In this document: piece after piece, positions 1 to 12,700 of the stretch | Position numbering within the stretch: position 1 is the first letter of the stretch | How the letters are laid out: each line of letters begins with the position of its first letter | Notes under the pieces: generated by a model | What the model saw: the letters and a program-made list of their open reading frames with translations, nothing else | Database searches by the model: none | Told to the model about the DNA's origin: nothing | Position numbers and translations under genes: made by a program | From: Phalacrocorax aristotelis | Lineage: Eukaryota; Chordata; Aves; Suliformes; Phalacrocoracidae | Assembly (NCBI RefSeq): GCF_949628215.1 | Contig: NC_134282.1 | Location: 19,076,723 to 19,140,722 of the forward strand | Length of the DNA: 64,000 bases | Reading direction: 5' to 3'

Positions 1-316
1 CCCGGCAGCCCGGGGGGTCCCCCCTCCATGGCGCAAGCAAGAAAGGCCCCCCCGCCGCTCGGGGACAGACCCCCGGCTCCAGACGGGGTGGGGCGGACAG
101 AGATGGCCCCGCGTTGCCGGCGGGAGGGGGCACAGCGCGGCCCCTTCACGGGGGTGAGGAGGGGGGCTGCTCGGCCGGCCTCCTCACGGGAACGCGGGCG
201 GCAAAGCCGCCGCCTCGGCCGCGCGGCGCGCCCCTCACCCACACAAAGGGTGGCTTCCCACCTCCAGCCCCCCATCACCACCCGTCCCCAGTAACGGGCG
301 GGGCGGCCCCGCTCAC

Positions 317-385
317 CTCCGCCCAGCGCTGACCCCCGCTGCGGCTTCTCCGCTCAGCGGCCGTGAAGCCAAACAACATCCCTTA
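317..385 (-). other. Candidate first exon of a gene leaving the window on the minus strand
   Basis: Read on the minus strand, the segment from about 385 down to 317 ends in GCGGAG followed by GTGAGC, an excellent 5' splice site with its GT at 316-315. A weak TATAAG lies at 387-382. An ATG just after it opens a short frame that stays open to the donor but matches nothing I recognise, so the exon is more likely 5' untranslated. Vertebrate synteny places ABCC5, whose first exon is non-coding, upstream of EIF2B5 in opposite orientation. Naming this exon ABCC5 would be inference only, so no symbol is given. The 5' boundary is a guess. Confidence 0.4.
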
Positions 386-465
386 TAGCGGTTCCGGCGT
401 CACCACCGCGCCTGCGCGGGGAGGTGGGCGGGGGAGGCGGTGGTCATTCCTTCGCGACCCCCTAA

Positions 466-477
466 GGGAAATGTAGT
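466..477 (-). promoter_or_regulatory. ZNF143/THAP11-type motif (minus strand)
   Basis: The minus strand reads ACTACATTTCCC, the core of the SBS/Staf element bound by ZNF143 and THAP11 near transcription starts. The extended 3' half of the element (AGNATGC) is not preserved here, so this is the weaker of the two copies. Confidence 0.5.
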
Positions 478-517
478 CCTGGCCGCCGCGCCGCCGCCCC
501 CGGCCTGCGGCCTTTGA

Positions 518-536
518 ACTACATTTCCCCGAATGC
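518..536 (+). promoter_or_regulatory. ZNF143/THAP11-type motif (plus strand, extended)
   Basis: ACTACATTTCCCCGAATGC matches the extended SBS consensus ACTACAANTCCCAGNATGC at nearly every position. It lies 40 bp from the inverted copy at 466-477. Such sites sit within tens of bases of start sites in many vertebrate promoters. Confidence 0.65.
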
Positions 537-780
537 CCCGCGCGGGCCACCCTCCGTTTGTCCGCCCCTCCCGGCCGTGCCCAGCACGCTCCCTTCCCGC
601 CGCTCGTGCCGCAGCGTGGGGGGTCTGGAACGTTCGCCGCAGGCCGACGCGAGCCGCCGGGGCAGCGCGATGCAGGGCGCCGCGATGCAAATGCAATGCG
701 GTGCAACGCACTGCAACCTAACACATCCTAACGCGGCGCAATGTAGCGCAACGCAGTACTGTGCGTCCCGTGCGGTGCGG

Positions 781-3700
781 GGAGGAGGGGCCGGGCCCCC
801 GCCCCGAGCGAGTGCGGGGTGGGAGGAAAGACCCTGCTCTCTGCTCGGTGGGCAGCACGCAGAGCCGAGGGACCACAGCCGAGCTGGGGGGGGTTAGATT
901 CTCGGCTCCCCACCCGTCCCGCCGCAGGCACTGCCGCGGCGCGGCTCCCGGCAGCGGGAGGTGCCGCAGGGCGCTGCCTGGTTTGCAGAGGCGGAGCGGC
1001 GTCCCCGGCTTCAGCCTCGGTTGCACCCGCCTGCTCTGCCGGTTGGTGGTTTGCACCAGCCTGTCGCTTGCTGCCAGTCATTTACAGCCTTTCGGCCGGG
1101 GAAAATGCGTCTGTGTCCTTATCTGAGGCTTAACCTTTACCACAGCTGGGCTGGAGTGTTGGCTTCTGTGCGCAGCAGCTGCGTCACCCCTAGGCCACAG
1201 GCACAGGCCTGGAAAGCTCTTTGCAGCAAGCCAGGCTTGGAGCAGGATGTGTGGGAGGCAAGGAAAGCCCTTGCTGCACCCCTCTGAAGGAATTCGGACC
1301 AGCTGAAGGGACTGTGAACTTGTCCCAGGGCTTTCCCAGTCAAGCTTTGCCCACTGAAAGGGATGGAGCAGGGGGGAGGGAAACTTCTACTGTGCATCCC
1401 CGTGTGACACAGGGCATCCAGCCCCTGCCTTGGGGAACTCGGTGAAGGAGGAGATGGGCACAGCGTGTTTCCTCTCACAAAGGGCTGTAAATATCCTTAA
1501 CAAACCCTGAGCTGTTGCTTCTGCCTTGCTGGGTTTAAATTCCCTGTCCTCATCTGACATCTCCTTTCCACAAGCCAAATTTGGCTGATGTCTCCTTTAA
1601 GTGGTTTATATAACAAGTGCCTGTTTGCACCATAGTCCTTGCTCTTTGTGAGAGTCAATTTGATAGAAAAGCTGAAATAAACTCAGGTAAAGAGTAGAGA
1701 TAGGAATCTGGAAGTAGAACTGGACCCTGATTATTTCTGCCAAGTCCACAGGCCACAGGCCAGCAGTACAAGTGAAAGGTGTCATCGTGCAAAGCAACAA
1801 ATCAAGGACACCCTTAAGGTACCAGAGAATCTCTTCAGAGCTCCCTGACACATATGGTAACATGTCCTGTGGAACTCGGACTCCATTTCTGACAAAAATG
1901 AGAATCAGCTCCATTGCAGGTGCTCTAACATCTTGGGACAGAAGAATTGACAGACAGACGGGCAGAAGCAAAGCCCTTCCCACAGCAAAGCAGCCAAGAA
2001 CACGCGTGGCTGCTGCATTTTCCCGCAGTTTGTTCCCCAGAACTCACAATTATGCAATTCCAGATTGGTTTGGCTGAGATTTTATTGGGGAAGAAGCTGC
2101 AAGGTCCACTTCATGCTTTATAAATGCTATGTCCCAGCGAAGGGTGGGTTTTAAGACAGAAGCCAGCCATTAAACAGACTTTGTCTGCATCAAACACGCT
2201 GAGTGTAGGGGTAAATAGCTGTGCAGTTACTGGGCAATGTAGTTAAACAGCATAAACAGAAAGAACAACGTATGAATGATGGAGAGAATTAAACTGTGTT
2301 AAAGCTTCAGGGTGAATCACTTGTATTGTATTTTAGGGTGTTGACCTGAAATTGTTCTGAGCATGAGCATGTCTTTGGCCCCTGGGCAGTGGAAGCAACC
2401 AGAGCTGCTTTTCAGAGGCAGCCAGCTGTTTTTGAGCTGATGATGTTGAAGCCCAAAGGCTCTGCATCATGCACCTAGAGGGGAAGAAGAATGTGAACCT
2501 CCATTATGCCAAAGTGGTTGCTAAATGTGTTAGGAAAGATGAGCAGAGAGTGTTGTTTAAGCCAAGGGAGTCAGGGCTCTGCCTACACTTGTTCTGCCCT
2601 CTATTTCTCCAGTGCTGGAGCAGATCGGAGAGCAAAAGGGAGGGCATGAGTGCTAGCAGAAAACTCTGCTGGTAAATAATGATGTGTGCACTTCACTCTG
2701 ACGAGCAATGGGCGATGGGCCGGCAGCAGCATCAACAGCATTTTTACACCTGTGGTCCTGTGAGTGTGTGTACTCCCTTAGCATGATGGTGGGAGGAAAA
2801 TGCTTATGTAGGCATAACCCACTTTTAAGTGTGTCACGAGTCTCCTCCAGTGTTTGTTCTAAAGGATATAAATGTACTGGTGCTACCAACCAGAGGAGTT
2901 ACATCTTTAGCTCCAGTGGCAGCAGCTAATGCTTTTAGTGCTGCAAGTCCTGGATTCATCCCTGCGGGATGGCAACTGTTACATAAACAAGGCCTGTACA
3001 GTATTATAACTTGCCCTGATTCAAGATCTGGGACTTGCTGTAATCAGCCCTGACTGCAGCAAGAAAAGCACAGCCAGACTGAAGAGCCAGCAGCAGCTTC
3101 AAAGCCAAGGCCTGCAGATCATGAGGGCTAGGAAGCAACACCTGATAATTAGTTTTCTTAGAAATGTACAGTATCTGCTCCCCCACACCCCAAAACAATC
3201 ATCAGCAACAAATTTAAAGCAATGCTTGAAACAAACTGACTTGAGCCATTGGATCTGGTAGCGGAGTATTGCCAAGTTGACCAGGAAAACCAAAGCTTAG
3301 TTTGTGGGAGTGATGGCCTTTATTTATCCAACTCTCCTACCACATCTTTCCCCATAGGGTCAGAGGTCTCCTGAGGAATATGGAGCATGTGCTGCCCAGA
3401 TGACTTAACTGAGCTGAATCTTGGACAGAAACAAACAGATGTCCCTTCAGGAGATCTTCTGAGCTTGAGGAGCATTGCAGCACTAGTTTGGGCTCACAGT
3501 ACTGCAATTAAGACCAGAATCTCAGCCACACAAAATCCTGTTACATTCACAACTGCAAAGCAGAGAGTTACTTGTGCCCCGATGGGATCCAAACGCTTGG
3601 CAAGCCCAGAAGACACTGGCTGCACAGGCCAGCAGCAACAGGGAGCGATGGGCTGGGCCAGTCAGTTTTACTACTAGAGAAAAATTGCAATGAGGTGCTA

Positions 3701-6700
3701 GGATGAAACAGCTTTTCTCTTTGCCCTGAAGGAAAAGATAGCCCCCAAAGACGCAGCAAGATGTGACTGGACCAATGTCTGTGGAGATACTTGGAACACG
3801 AGCTAATAGGAGCGGAGAGCTGTCACGTCAGGCTTGCCACCCGCCCACCACCTCCTTCCAGACCTGTGGGCTCTGTGGGGCTGGCTGGGCAGTGCAACAT
3901 ACTTCGGTCAGAGTGGATGGTGCCTGAGGAGGTGTCTGCCTTTGACACACATCCGTACATGCCTGTGGAGAGCTGTTCTTCCCTCTCTCCCCAGATCTCC
4001 TTTCTCATGTGCCTCATACACAGAGGGTGTCTTCTTCTTACCCTTCCTTGATGGGATGCTTGGTCACGGCTGCTGAGGCTTGCATTTTCGGCACGAGTTT
4101 CCTGGGTTCAGCCCCTCCTGGTGAGCATGCTGACGGTTGTTTTGCTTGCAGTTGTTAGGGTGCTTTTTTACTCTCCCGCTGATCAGAGCTCTCAGCCATG
4201 AAGTGCAGAACTCAGAAATTAACTGGATGGCTCAAAGAAAAGCCCCATGACCTCAAATTTAGCCTGCAGCACCATAAACCATAACAAGTCCAGAAATAGG
4301 AAGGTTTCATCCAGAAAAGGAAGAAAATCCATCCCAGAATGAGATGCATTCATCAGCTTGTTCCCAATTCTCTGCCCCTGTGCAGTGCCCAGTCTTTTAT
4401 TTTCCATCATTTCCAGGTCTCCCTCCCACATGCAGCCTATTAGTTCAAGATTTTGAGTTCTCAGAGCAGACTGAAAGATCTCCCATTGCACTGCAGCTAC
4501 TGCAAGTCACTCTTCTGGAAAGCAATAATTTAGCCTCAGCTGGGCCATATTTCTCTTTCCTAGGAGCTGCCAACCCATGAGGGCAGCTTGGCAGATTGAA
4601 ACAAGCCTCAGAAGTCTAGCACTGCTGAAATACCTGTCTACTGTTTACAAATGGAGAACAGAGAGACATTGGTACGCATTTTCCATTGTACCTTATATCC
4701 ACCTTCAAAGTTTAAAAGGAAGAGGAAAATATTTGTGGCAAAAGCATTAACAAGAAGAACACTGAGAAAAGTAGTTCTTACTCCATCATCCTTAGGCTCC
4801 AACATTAACATCCCATTGAGAGGACAGAGACAGAGGCAGGAGCCAATGTGGTACCTGTAGCAGGGCCATCAGAAACTGTTGTGACTTGGTCAACCATTCC
4901 CCTCTTAAATCTCACTAGTACCTAGACTATTTCAGGACATCAGTGGGCTGGGTTTTTCACACGGAAACCACAGTCCAGCTTCCTGCAAACAAAGATATTA
5001 ATCAGCAATAATGTTATTGCATAATAGGTCCATTACTTGTTACAGCAAGAAATGGGGATGGTTACCTTTAATTTAAGAGGAGTTATGGTATCTAATAGAT
5101 TTGGTCCTGGTTTGCACTGAAGAACAAGAAGAGTCACAAATATTCCCTGCACATATTTCGTGCTGCTAGCGTCCAATCTTCCTAAAAATCCCGCTGCTCT
5201 GCATGGGGTCTGGGGAGGCTCATAACCACTGCCCTCCGAACTGCCTGCAGCAGTACCTGGCTAGACACGCCTGTCCATGCCGTGCAAGGCATCTCTCTGC
5301 CTGCTGGACCACAGGTGCTTGTCCACAAGACTATGCACACACCACCATATGTGCTTGATACCTAGCTGTCTCCATCCAAACCCACGATGTGGAGCTAATA
5401 ATCTCCCCATGTGGACCTGCTACCAAAACCCTTTCCCCCATCCCAGTTGTATCTGCACAGAAAGGGATTAGCAGGGTCAGAGCATGAAAGACCCAGTGCC
5501 ATAAGCCAACTGGAACTCAGCACTTCCTATGTGGCTGCTTTGATTTTCAGGGCATGTCGGGCACAGGGCCTTGTGGGATGCTCAAGACCTAAGCAACACC
5601 ACAGGGACCCCTTGCTTTGCAGCACAGACCCTCTCCAAGCTCCCACTTTTTCATTACTGCAGTCTCATTGTGCTTGCACCTCCGCAAATGACTCATTCAG
5701 ACATTCAAGTCCATGTGCTCTGTGTTGCTTCAGTGCTGGACAATCTGTGTTACAGATCAGAAACTGGGGAGAGTGGAGGCCAGCTCACACAGCACAGAGG
5801 AGAGTGGTGATTTCCCTGCCCTTCCCCTGGGAAAATACAGAAGAGGGATGTGATGTGTTTGGACCTAGAGAAAAGATGAAGCTTTCCCTTTCCTCCTGAC
5901 CTTTTTTAGGCAAAAGGGGTTCATTAATATCTTAATACACCCATGCATTCAGCTTTCCTGGAAACAAACTGTACTTGCTTGATGTTTGTGCAAAACTGTT
6001 AGGAGAGTGGATGTCCACAGTGATTGTGTTTCAGAGAATAAGGCTCCTAGGCTGATCCAGGCAGGGATACTTCTCCAGAATACATCAGTACCACCCATCA
6101 ACTTCCCTTCAGTTCATGTGGGAGGATGAACCTTCCTAACCAAGCTAACGGTGTTATACTCTTGTTCTCAAAAAACCTCTACAAAGAGCCGTGCTTTTGC
6201 AACAAATGCCTTTCAGTGTTATTTTATATTATTTTAGGTTTTGATCATCCTGCCCTATTTCTGCAGCATTTATGCTTGTCAGAGTGCAGAAGTAAAAGGT
6301 GCAATACTGCACTGTATCACACAGATTAAATTTGGTTTGTAATTCATCATTCAGGTTGGGAGGAGAGAGCGTGGAAAAAACGCGTCATCTCATTTCATGT
6401 GCTACCTTCTTTGTGCTTTGGGAGAATGGGATACAAATAACACCCTCCCAACACAATTAGCAGCAACTAATTAAAAACTGCTTTTTTTTCTTACAGGGAA
6501 AAGCCAGAAGCTCTCAAAGCTGTTGCAACATTTAGAGTGTAATCCAGCACAGAAAACCAGTTCAAGGCAGTTAATCTCTAGACTGATTGTTTGATCTTTC
6601 TTCTACAAACTTGATTATTCAGAGGACAAGTTCAATTCAAGGGCAAAGCACTGTCCAGAGACCAGAAGCTGGTGTAGACCCATGCACAGTAGCAAGCTGT

Positions 6701-9069
6701 GTGGTTCCTACAGATTGCACCACACCCACAGTTAATGAGTAATGGATAGAAATCTGCAGCATGGGTCAAGCTGGAGCCTGCCTGCACTCACAAGCACAGC
6801 AGACTTGAGCCTTGGCTGTGTTGTATGGCTCATTATTTGATAAAGTTAGTGGAAATGCCAAAAAATGCTAAAATAAAATAATAATAATAATAAAAAAAAC
6901 ATGAAACAGGAGATGTGTCTGGATGAACATTAACAGTCTGGGATGCATCCCAGCTATACCACTCTGATTTTGGGAGTTATCCCCTTTCAGCTGTCTGTTA
7001 GCTGTAGTCTACAGATGTGCAGTAGTGGCTTTGGTTAGTCTGCAGCACTAGGCATGTGGGGAGAAACTCATCTATCCCATTTCTGAGAGTAGCCCAGGAT
7101 TGTCCCCAAGCCAGAGCACAAGGAGAAGACAACGGCCACATCACAGTGGTGTGTCAGAGACGGCACCGTGCTGGACACAGGCTGTGGCAGGGGAACTGGT
7201 TTAAACCTTACAAAACCCAGAGGTGGTGACTGGAGCATGACGCGGCATGACTTTCCCATTGGCTCCCAGGGACATGGTCACAGCTCACTGCTAGGGCAGG
7301 GCACACTCTGTCCTCTCATCTTCTGCCTCTGCAAAAACAGAGCTGTGGGCTCGCCAAGGCAAAGGCATGGAAACAGCAGAGCCAGACATGGTGACGAGGT
7401 CCTTTGGCTGACCTGTACTGAGATGTGGTTTTCTTACCCAGCTGCTTATGTGGCTGTGCAGGGCCTGCTTAACAGGCACCATCAGGACACACCATGGAAA
7501 AATGATGTGTGGATGCAGCCGTGAGAGCCATAGGTCAGCGTGCAAAGTGCTCCCTCCTGCTGTTCTCCCTGCCAGCACCCACCATGCTGCAGCTCCTCCG
7601 AGCAGCTCCTGGTGCACCAAGTGCACATCAGGCATGGACAAGTACCACCTCTTTGATCTCTGGCCGATGATGAACTCACCAGTACCCATGTCTTCCCTCT
7701 CACTCCCCCTGACCCTCCCTATTTCCTATATCCGTTGTGAAGTGACCCTGTCAGCATGCATCCAAGGTCTTGGTGATGCTGTGTAGCAGTGACGTCCAAT
7801 ACCTTCCTCTGCTGCACCCTCCTCCCCCAGGACATGGTTCATGGGTGCCATTAGCTCTCTCACCACCTGCTTATCCTCTGCGGAAATGCTTTTTGACAAT
7901 AGCTTAGCAGGCCATTATGTACTTCACATCTGCACCAGCCACACCTGGTGCCTGGCAGTGGATCCATAAGGAAGGCAATACTGCAGGGACTGCCACTACT
8001 GCTGGAGAAGAGCTTTCTGTCCCATTAGAAACACCACAAGCAGCATGAATGAAAAGGTCTTCAAAAAAAGGAGAAAAATAATTAAAAATGCTGTGAGCCT
8101 CTGGTGGTGCCTAGAATCCTATGTGGTGAAGAGGCCAGCCAGGATGCTGGTTTTGGAGCTTGCCAGGGTGATCAGTCAGTTTTAGAAGCAAAAGAGGACA
8201 GCCAAGGTTAGAGAGCATTGGGCCTCTGGGACTGCTGCTGTGCAGTGGAAAACTGGGAAAACAGAAAGCCACAAGTTAAACACAGCTCTGTCCTTGCCGC
8301 TGCAGCTGGTTCTGCAGCTCTCACAGGTCCCAGGGTGGCCAGGTCCCAGGGGCCGGCCCTGCTGCACGCGCAGGGAGATGGGGCCAAGGAGCTGTTTTGT
8401 GGAGACTCCTGCTTGAGGTCACAGGGGAAGGCAAGCAGCTCTCTGTCCAGATAGAAAGGCGATGAAAACTCAAGGCAGCAGTGAGCAATTAACAGGGCTT
8501 GGGGAGACTTGTTCTGCTCTGTTGCTGGGGGAGAAAACAGCAGAGACAGTTGTCTCTTGCTTTCTCCTCCCAGGAAGATCAGGACTGGTTTCCTAGGGGT
8601 TCCTGAGACAATCCCTCTGTGTGCATCTTGTTTTGCTGAGGTAATTGCTTTTGCTTCCTTGGGAAGCTGTGCCTGAGCACCAGCATCCATGCTGCAATGC
8701 CACCACAATACCTAGGTGCCCTTGTCCTTGGGAACCCCACATCCCCCTCTGTGCATTGCTACCTCCCCACACACCCCCCCTTCCTAGGGCTCTGTGTGGA
8801 ATTGGCACAGTTAATGGCAGATGTGCACATGTGGTCTGCAGGACTCTCGGCCCCCAAGTGTGGGGTCCTGACCCTGGGACCGAACTAAAATCAAGGGTCT
8901 GCTGAAGAGGGGAACACCTCGATGAGGCTGAGGTGAGGGGCGGAACTAGGTGAAGGATTGGTAGTCCCCCTCTGCTTAGCCCCCTGGCCCAACTGTGCAG
9001 ACTCCAATAACATGCCTCTGCCACTCCCTACACTGCTTATCAGCTGCCAGAAAATTAGGCCTAAACTTA
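781..9069. other. Intergenic DNA, no supported gene
   Basis: Reading frames here are short, often overlap on both strands and match no family I recognise. I see no run of conserved peptide bounded by splice sites. A (TAA)n-type simple repeat lies near 6868-6898. If the minus-strand exon at the left edge is real, this stretch is the upstream intergenic side of that gene and of EIF2B5. Confidence 0.6.
6868..6898. repeat. A-rich (TAA)n simple repeat
   Basis: A short run of AATAAAATAATAATAATAAT units followed by eight A residues is seen directly. It is a low-complexity microsatellite with no evident function. Confidence 0.85.
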
Positions 9070-9682
9070 TGTCAAGAGCCTAGACAGTTTCTAACAAAAC
9101 ACCCTGAGGGAAGTATTTAAATTGAATCAAGAAGCTGTCACCTACTCACAGCTAAACGCAAGTACAACTCATGGTTGAGGGTTTAGTTGTGTTGCTCTTT
9201 TAAATTATAGAAGCGCGAACATTTTCGTTGAACCATGAGGCCTTCCCTCCTCTCCTTCCCCTCACTTATCTACCCAAACAGCCCCTGTTCATCTCCAAAA
9301 GTTGCAGCACAGCATGCTGTGGCAATTAAGACTCTGGGTACAAAGACATGTAGGGACTAGAGGCTTCACACCAGCTATAAAATTGGAGAATGGGAGTAAC
9401 TCAGTGGAGCTCCCTCTCAGCTGGCCTGAGACCCACATCACCTTTGACCTTGCTGTGGACTGCTAGAACACCAAACAGGCTGTATCCCACCTTCCCCCAA
9501 CTTCATGTATCTTGCTCTACCAATTTTTGTCTTATTATGTATTGGGCTTACTACATAGGTTAAAGCGACTTGCTTAAGGACAGTGGAAAACTTAATAAAT
9601 TGTGGCATACGTTAACCACCTGGTGTCTCATCAGTGAAGCGCATTAACAAACAGAATCTGTCTTGCTGCGGATAACAATCCA
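9070..9682 (+). mobile_element. Candidate degraded retroviral LTR
   Basis: The segment has the order expected of an LTR on the plus strand: a TATA box (TATAAAA, 9376-9382), a poly(A) signal 212 bp further on (AATAAA, 9594-9599), a short GT-containing stretch, and a CA end near 9677 or 9682. A TGGTGC that resembles a tRNA-Phe-type primer-binding site begins at 9687. The left boundary (TGTC at 9070) is a guess. No matching second LTR, target duplication or open gag/pol frame was seen, so it would be an old, broken copy. An ordinary intergenic sequence with chance signals is the alternative. Confidence 0.35.
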
Positions 9683-9702
9683 TGAATGGTGCATGACCCG
9701 AG

Positions 9703-12700
9703 TGATGGACTAGAGCCACAGTGCAAGGAGGATGGGTCTCAGTCTGGGTGGCCACGGCACTCACTCAAATCTCCTCTGATTGTACCACCAACCAGTGGGA
9801 CCATGGGGACTGCCATTGTGGGACACCAAAAAGTTTGGGACAAAGCCTAGGCAACAGCCTGGGTTAGCCAAGGCAAAGCTTGCAGTGAAGATGTTCCCCA
9901 AAAGGAAATGCTGACTAGACTGAAACCTTGAGGCTGTTTGTTAAGGCTACAGAAATCCCCAAACAGAAAACTGTATGTCTGGAGCAGGTTTGCTTTGCCA
10001 AACAGAGGCATGCCATGTACCTGTCCCATGCTCTGCAGACAGGGGAGAGTCCCCCAGCTGTTTCTGAGCCGCCAATAGGAAAAGCCCTGTGTGTAATAAT
10101 GGCTTAGTTGGGTGAACTGGAAACAAAGCACTCCAGCTGCTGCATGCTGATCTTCATCACAACACAGAAGAACCGGAACCTTCTGAGCTGTGGCTGCAGA
10201 GATGAGGCCAGTGCTCAAGGAGTGGGAAGCAGCTCTAGGGTCTGCAGCCTCGTTAACACAAATCACAGCCCCACGATGTTTAGAATAACAAACCCAGCCT
10301 AATACTGATAACCAAAGAATGGACCAACCTCCAGAGCTGGCATGCCCTCTCCCCAGGACTGGGAGTAGAGCATGTGGGAGCTGGGGGATGTAAAGATGCT
10401 AAGCAACAAGACCATCTCCTCTGGCATGCGGTCACAGGATGGGAGCAGGGCGACAGTGCTGAATTCCTAGAGTGGTCACCAGCTTGTTCTGTGACCACAA
10501 CTGTATCACATCTCCAACTTGTAGCTCAGTTCCTCCTCCTAAAAAAGCATGACTGCTGGAAACAGTGTGACAGAGGCAAAGGACAGCCACTGTATGAAAA
10601 GCAGAGCAAAGTCTCAAACCACTGCTGTGCAAAAGATCATCCCCATCAGTGAGCAGCATCTGGCTTCCTCTTAAAGACAGAAGATTGAACCAGTTTGAAC
10701 TAATGGAAAATACTCTGTTCAGACCCAGCTTCTTGTCAGAGTGAGGCACATATAGCATCAATCACCAGCTGCTCCTGCTTTGAAAATACAGCAGCTCTTC
10801 ATGTGGGTGGGAAAGATGAGCTCAAGCATTGCACGGCCTTTGTGAATCCTATTGCTGCCTCTTCTGTCTTTAAAAAAGCCAGGGCCTGCTCTCTGCAGTG
10901 CACTTAATACAGCTACAGTCTGATAGGAATTAAGTCTAACTTTCAATGTTGGTCTGTTCCTTTTCTATTTCCCCAGTGTATTTGCAGTGCTTTGCATAAA
11001 GGAATGCACAGAGATGGTTTAAAACACATTTTACTGCATGTATTTATCAGATCACACTCTGATGTCCTGTGATTGCAGGCAGAGATACAATTTAGATCAA
11101 GTTTCTGGCTGAACACCTGCATTACCTATAGATAAGAGTAGGTATGGGTGATTTGTCTATGCTGGGATGTTCCCTTGGCCATCCAGCCATGGCGGGGAGA
11201 CTTGGGCCCCACCTGTGCATTTAGAGCTGCATGATCTGGACTCTCTTCTTGCAGCAGCGCTGAGTTACTAGAACCATGGTGTCTATGGTCTTATCTTTGC
11301 CTTGTTTTGCACTTCACAACATTGCGGGCACACCCGCAAAGTCCAAGCCAGGTCTTTACACATGCCTTTACCCGAGGTTGTGTATCTGCATTGTGAAGGG
11401 ATCAGAGCTGTCAGGTTACCTCTAAGGGCCAAGATTCAAAGCTGAGTATTACAATCCTGCTAAGAGTATTTATCCCCATATATAGTACTGGCACTGCAGC
11501 TATGCCTGGAGTCCCTCTTTGGCCCTGTGATGGGGACAGGTAGCCCCAGAGGCACTCCAGCCTGGCTCTGACGACGTGCATCAAGCCTGGCTGGGTCAGG
11601 AGCTGTCTGAGTGCCAAGGAGGGGGACTTATGCCTGCCATGTGGGGCTACTGATTTAGTTTCATCTCAGGTGACTGCATCAAGCAAGAAATATTTTTGAT
11701 AACTACAAGGTGACAAGTATCAAACCTTGTGATTGGTGGTGTCACCACTGCTTCAAACTGTGGTTGATTGCAAAAGGATGAAAAGAATTAGAAATAATAC
11801 ATCTGTTTAGGGCACCCAAGCCAGCACTCGAAGGAGAGTGCTGCAGACAAGTGGAGACTGGGAAGCTGCTCCCAGAGACAAGGTATCTCAGCTGCCTGTG
11901 CGTAGTACTCCCGCTGATGTGACAGAAAAGTGCTGGGAGCACTGTGATGAATTTGTCAGCCTGTCTTGGGTATAGACACTCATCACATGGCTCAGCACGT
12001 TGCAACATAGCATTATTAATTGCTTTGACTTGGAAGAAACAGAAAAGGAACTTCTAATCCAAGAGACTTCATTTTTTCTGGTTTCCATTATATTACCTTT
12101 TCTTTGGTGTCTACTATAGCTTCAGCCAGCAATTCTACACTGCCAGGAAAAAGGTCATTAATCAGCTACTTCCTTCTGCTTTTCTCCAACCATGTGCATA
12201 TCACAGTTTGAAATATATTCCTGACAAATTAAAAGAAGTGTTGGAATGAGTCCATGGGAACCATAAGTTCAGTAACCAGATCTGTAGTGTACATCTGTCA
12301 AGATAACATGATCTCCCCGCAGCTTTGATGTGATGGAAGGGGGCTGCTGAGTTCCCCTGAGAAAGTTCCCCTTCTCTCTCTTTGTTAATCCGATCTTAAG
12401 GCAGCCCCAACACAAAGCTTTTCTAAAACTAAACTCTGGGTGCACAAGCAACTGTATGGATCCTTGAAATGGCATAGCTACTGAGTATCTATCACTCAGT
12501 TCCCAGCCATCCCTGGAAATGTGAAGCCCCTTGGGCTGAAAGCACTGATAAATATGCCTTTCCTGTGGAGCTCCAGGCACGCAGGGAAGGAAGGGTTAAA
12601 GGAAATGTGCCTTCTCCTCTGAACAGGGCCCTTGCAGGAAAGGCAGTGATCATAGCACAGATAACTATGCCTTGATCAAAGCTCCCCCTCGATTCTGGCA

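Larger units (their letters stand above)
1..780. promoter_or_regulatory. CpG-island promoter, probably bidirectional
   Basis: The stretch is very GC- and CpG-rich and then drops to ordinary composition past about 1000. It carries an NRF1-like palindrome (GCGCCTGCGC, 408-417), a CRE-half/ETS-like GACGCCGGAA on the minus strand near 391-400, and two ACTACATTTCCC motifs in opposite orientations (minus at 466-477, plus at 518-529). The layout is typical of a TATA-poor housekeeping or divergent promoter. Direction of transcription is inferred from a good splice donor on the minus strand at 316-315. No plus-strand coding exon is seen to the right, so any plus-strand transcript would be non-coding. 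Confidence 0.7.

Noticed and set aside
1606-1983. Minus-strand frame of 125 codons with hydrophobic stretches
   Set aside because: It looked faintly membrane- or retroelement-like, but no motif could be named and there is no gene context.
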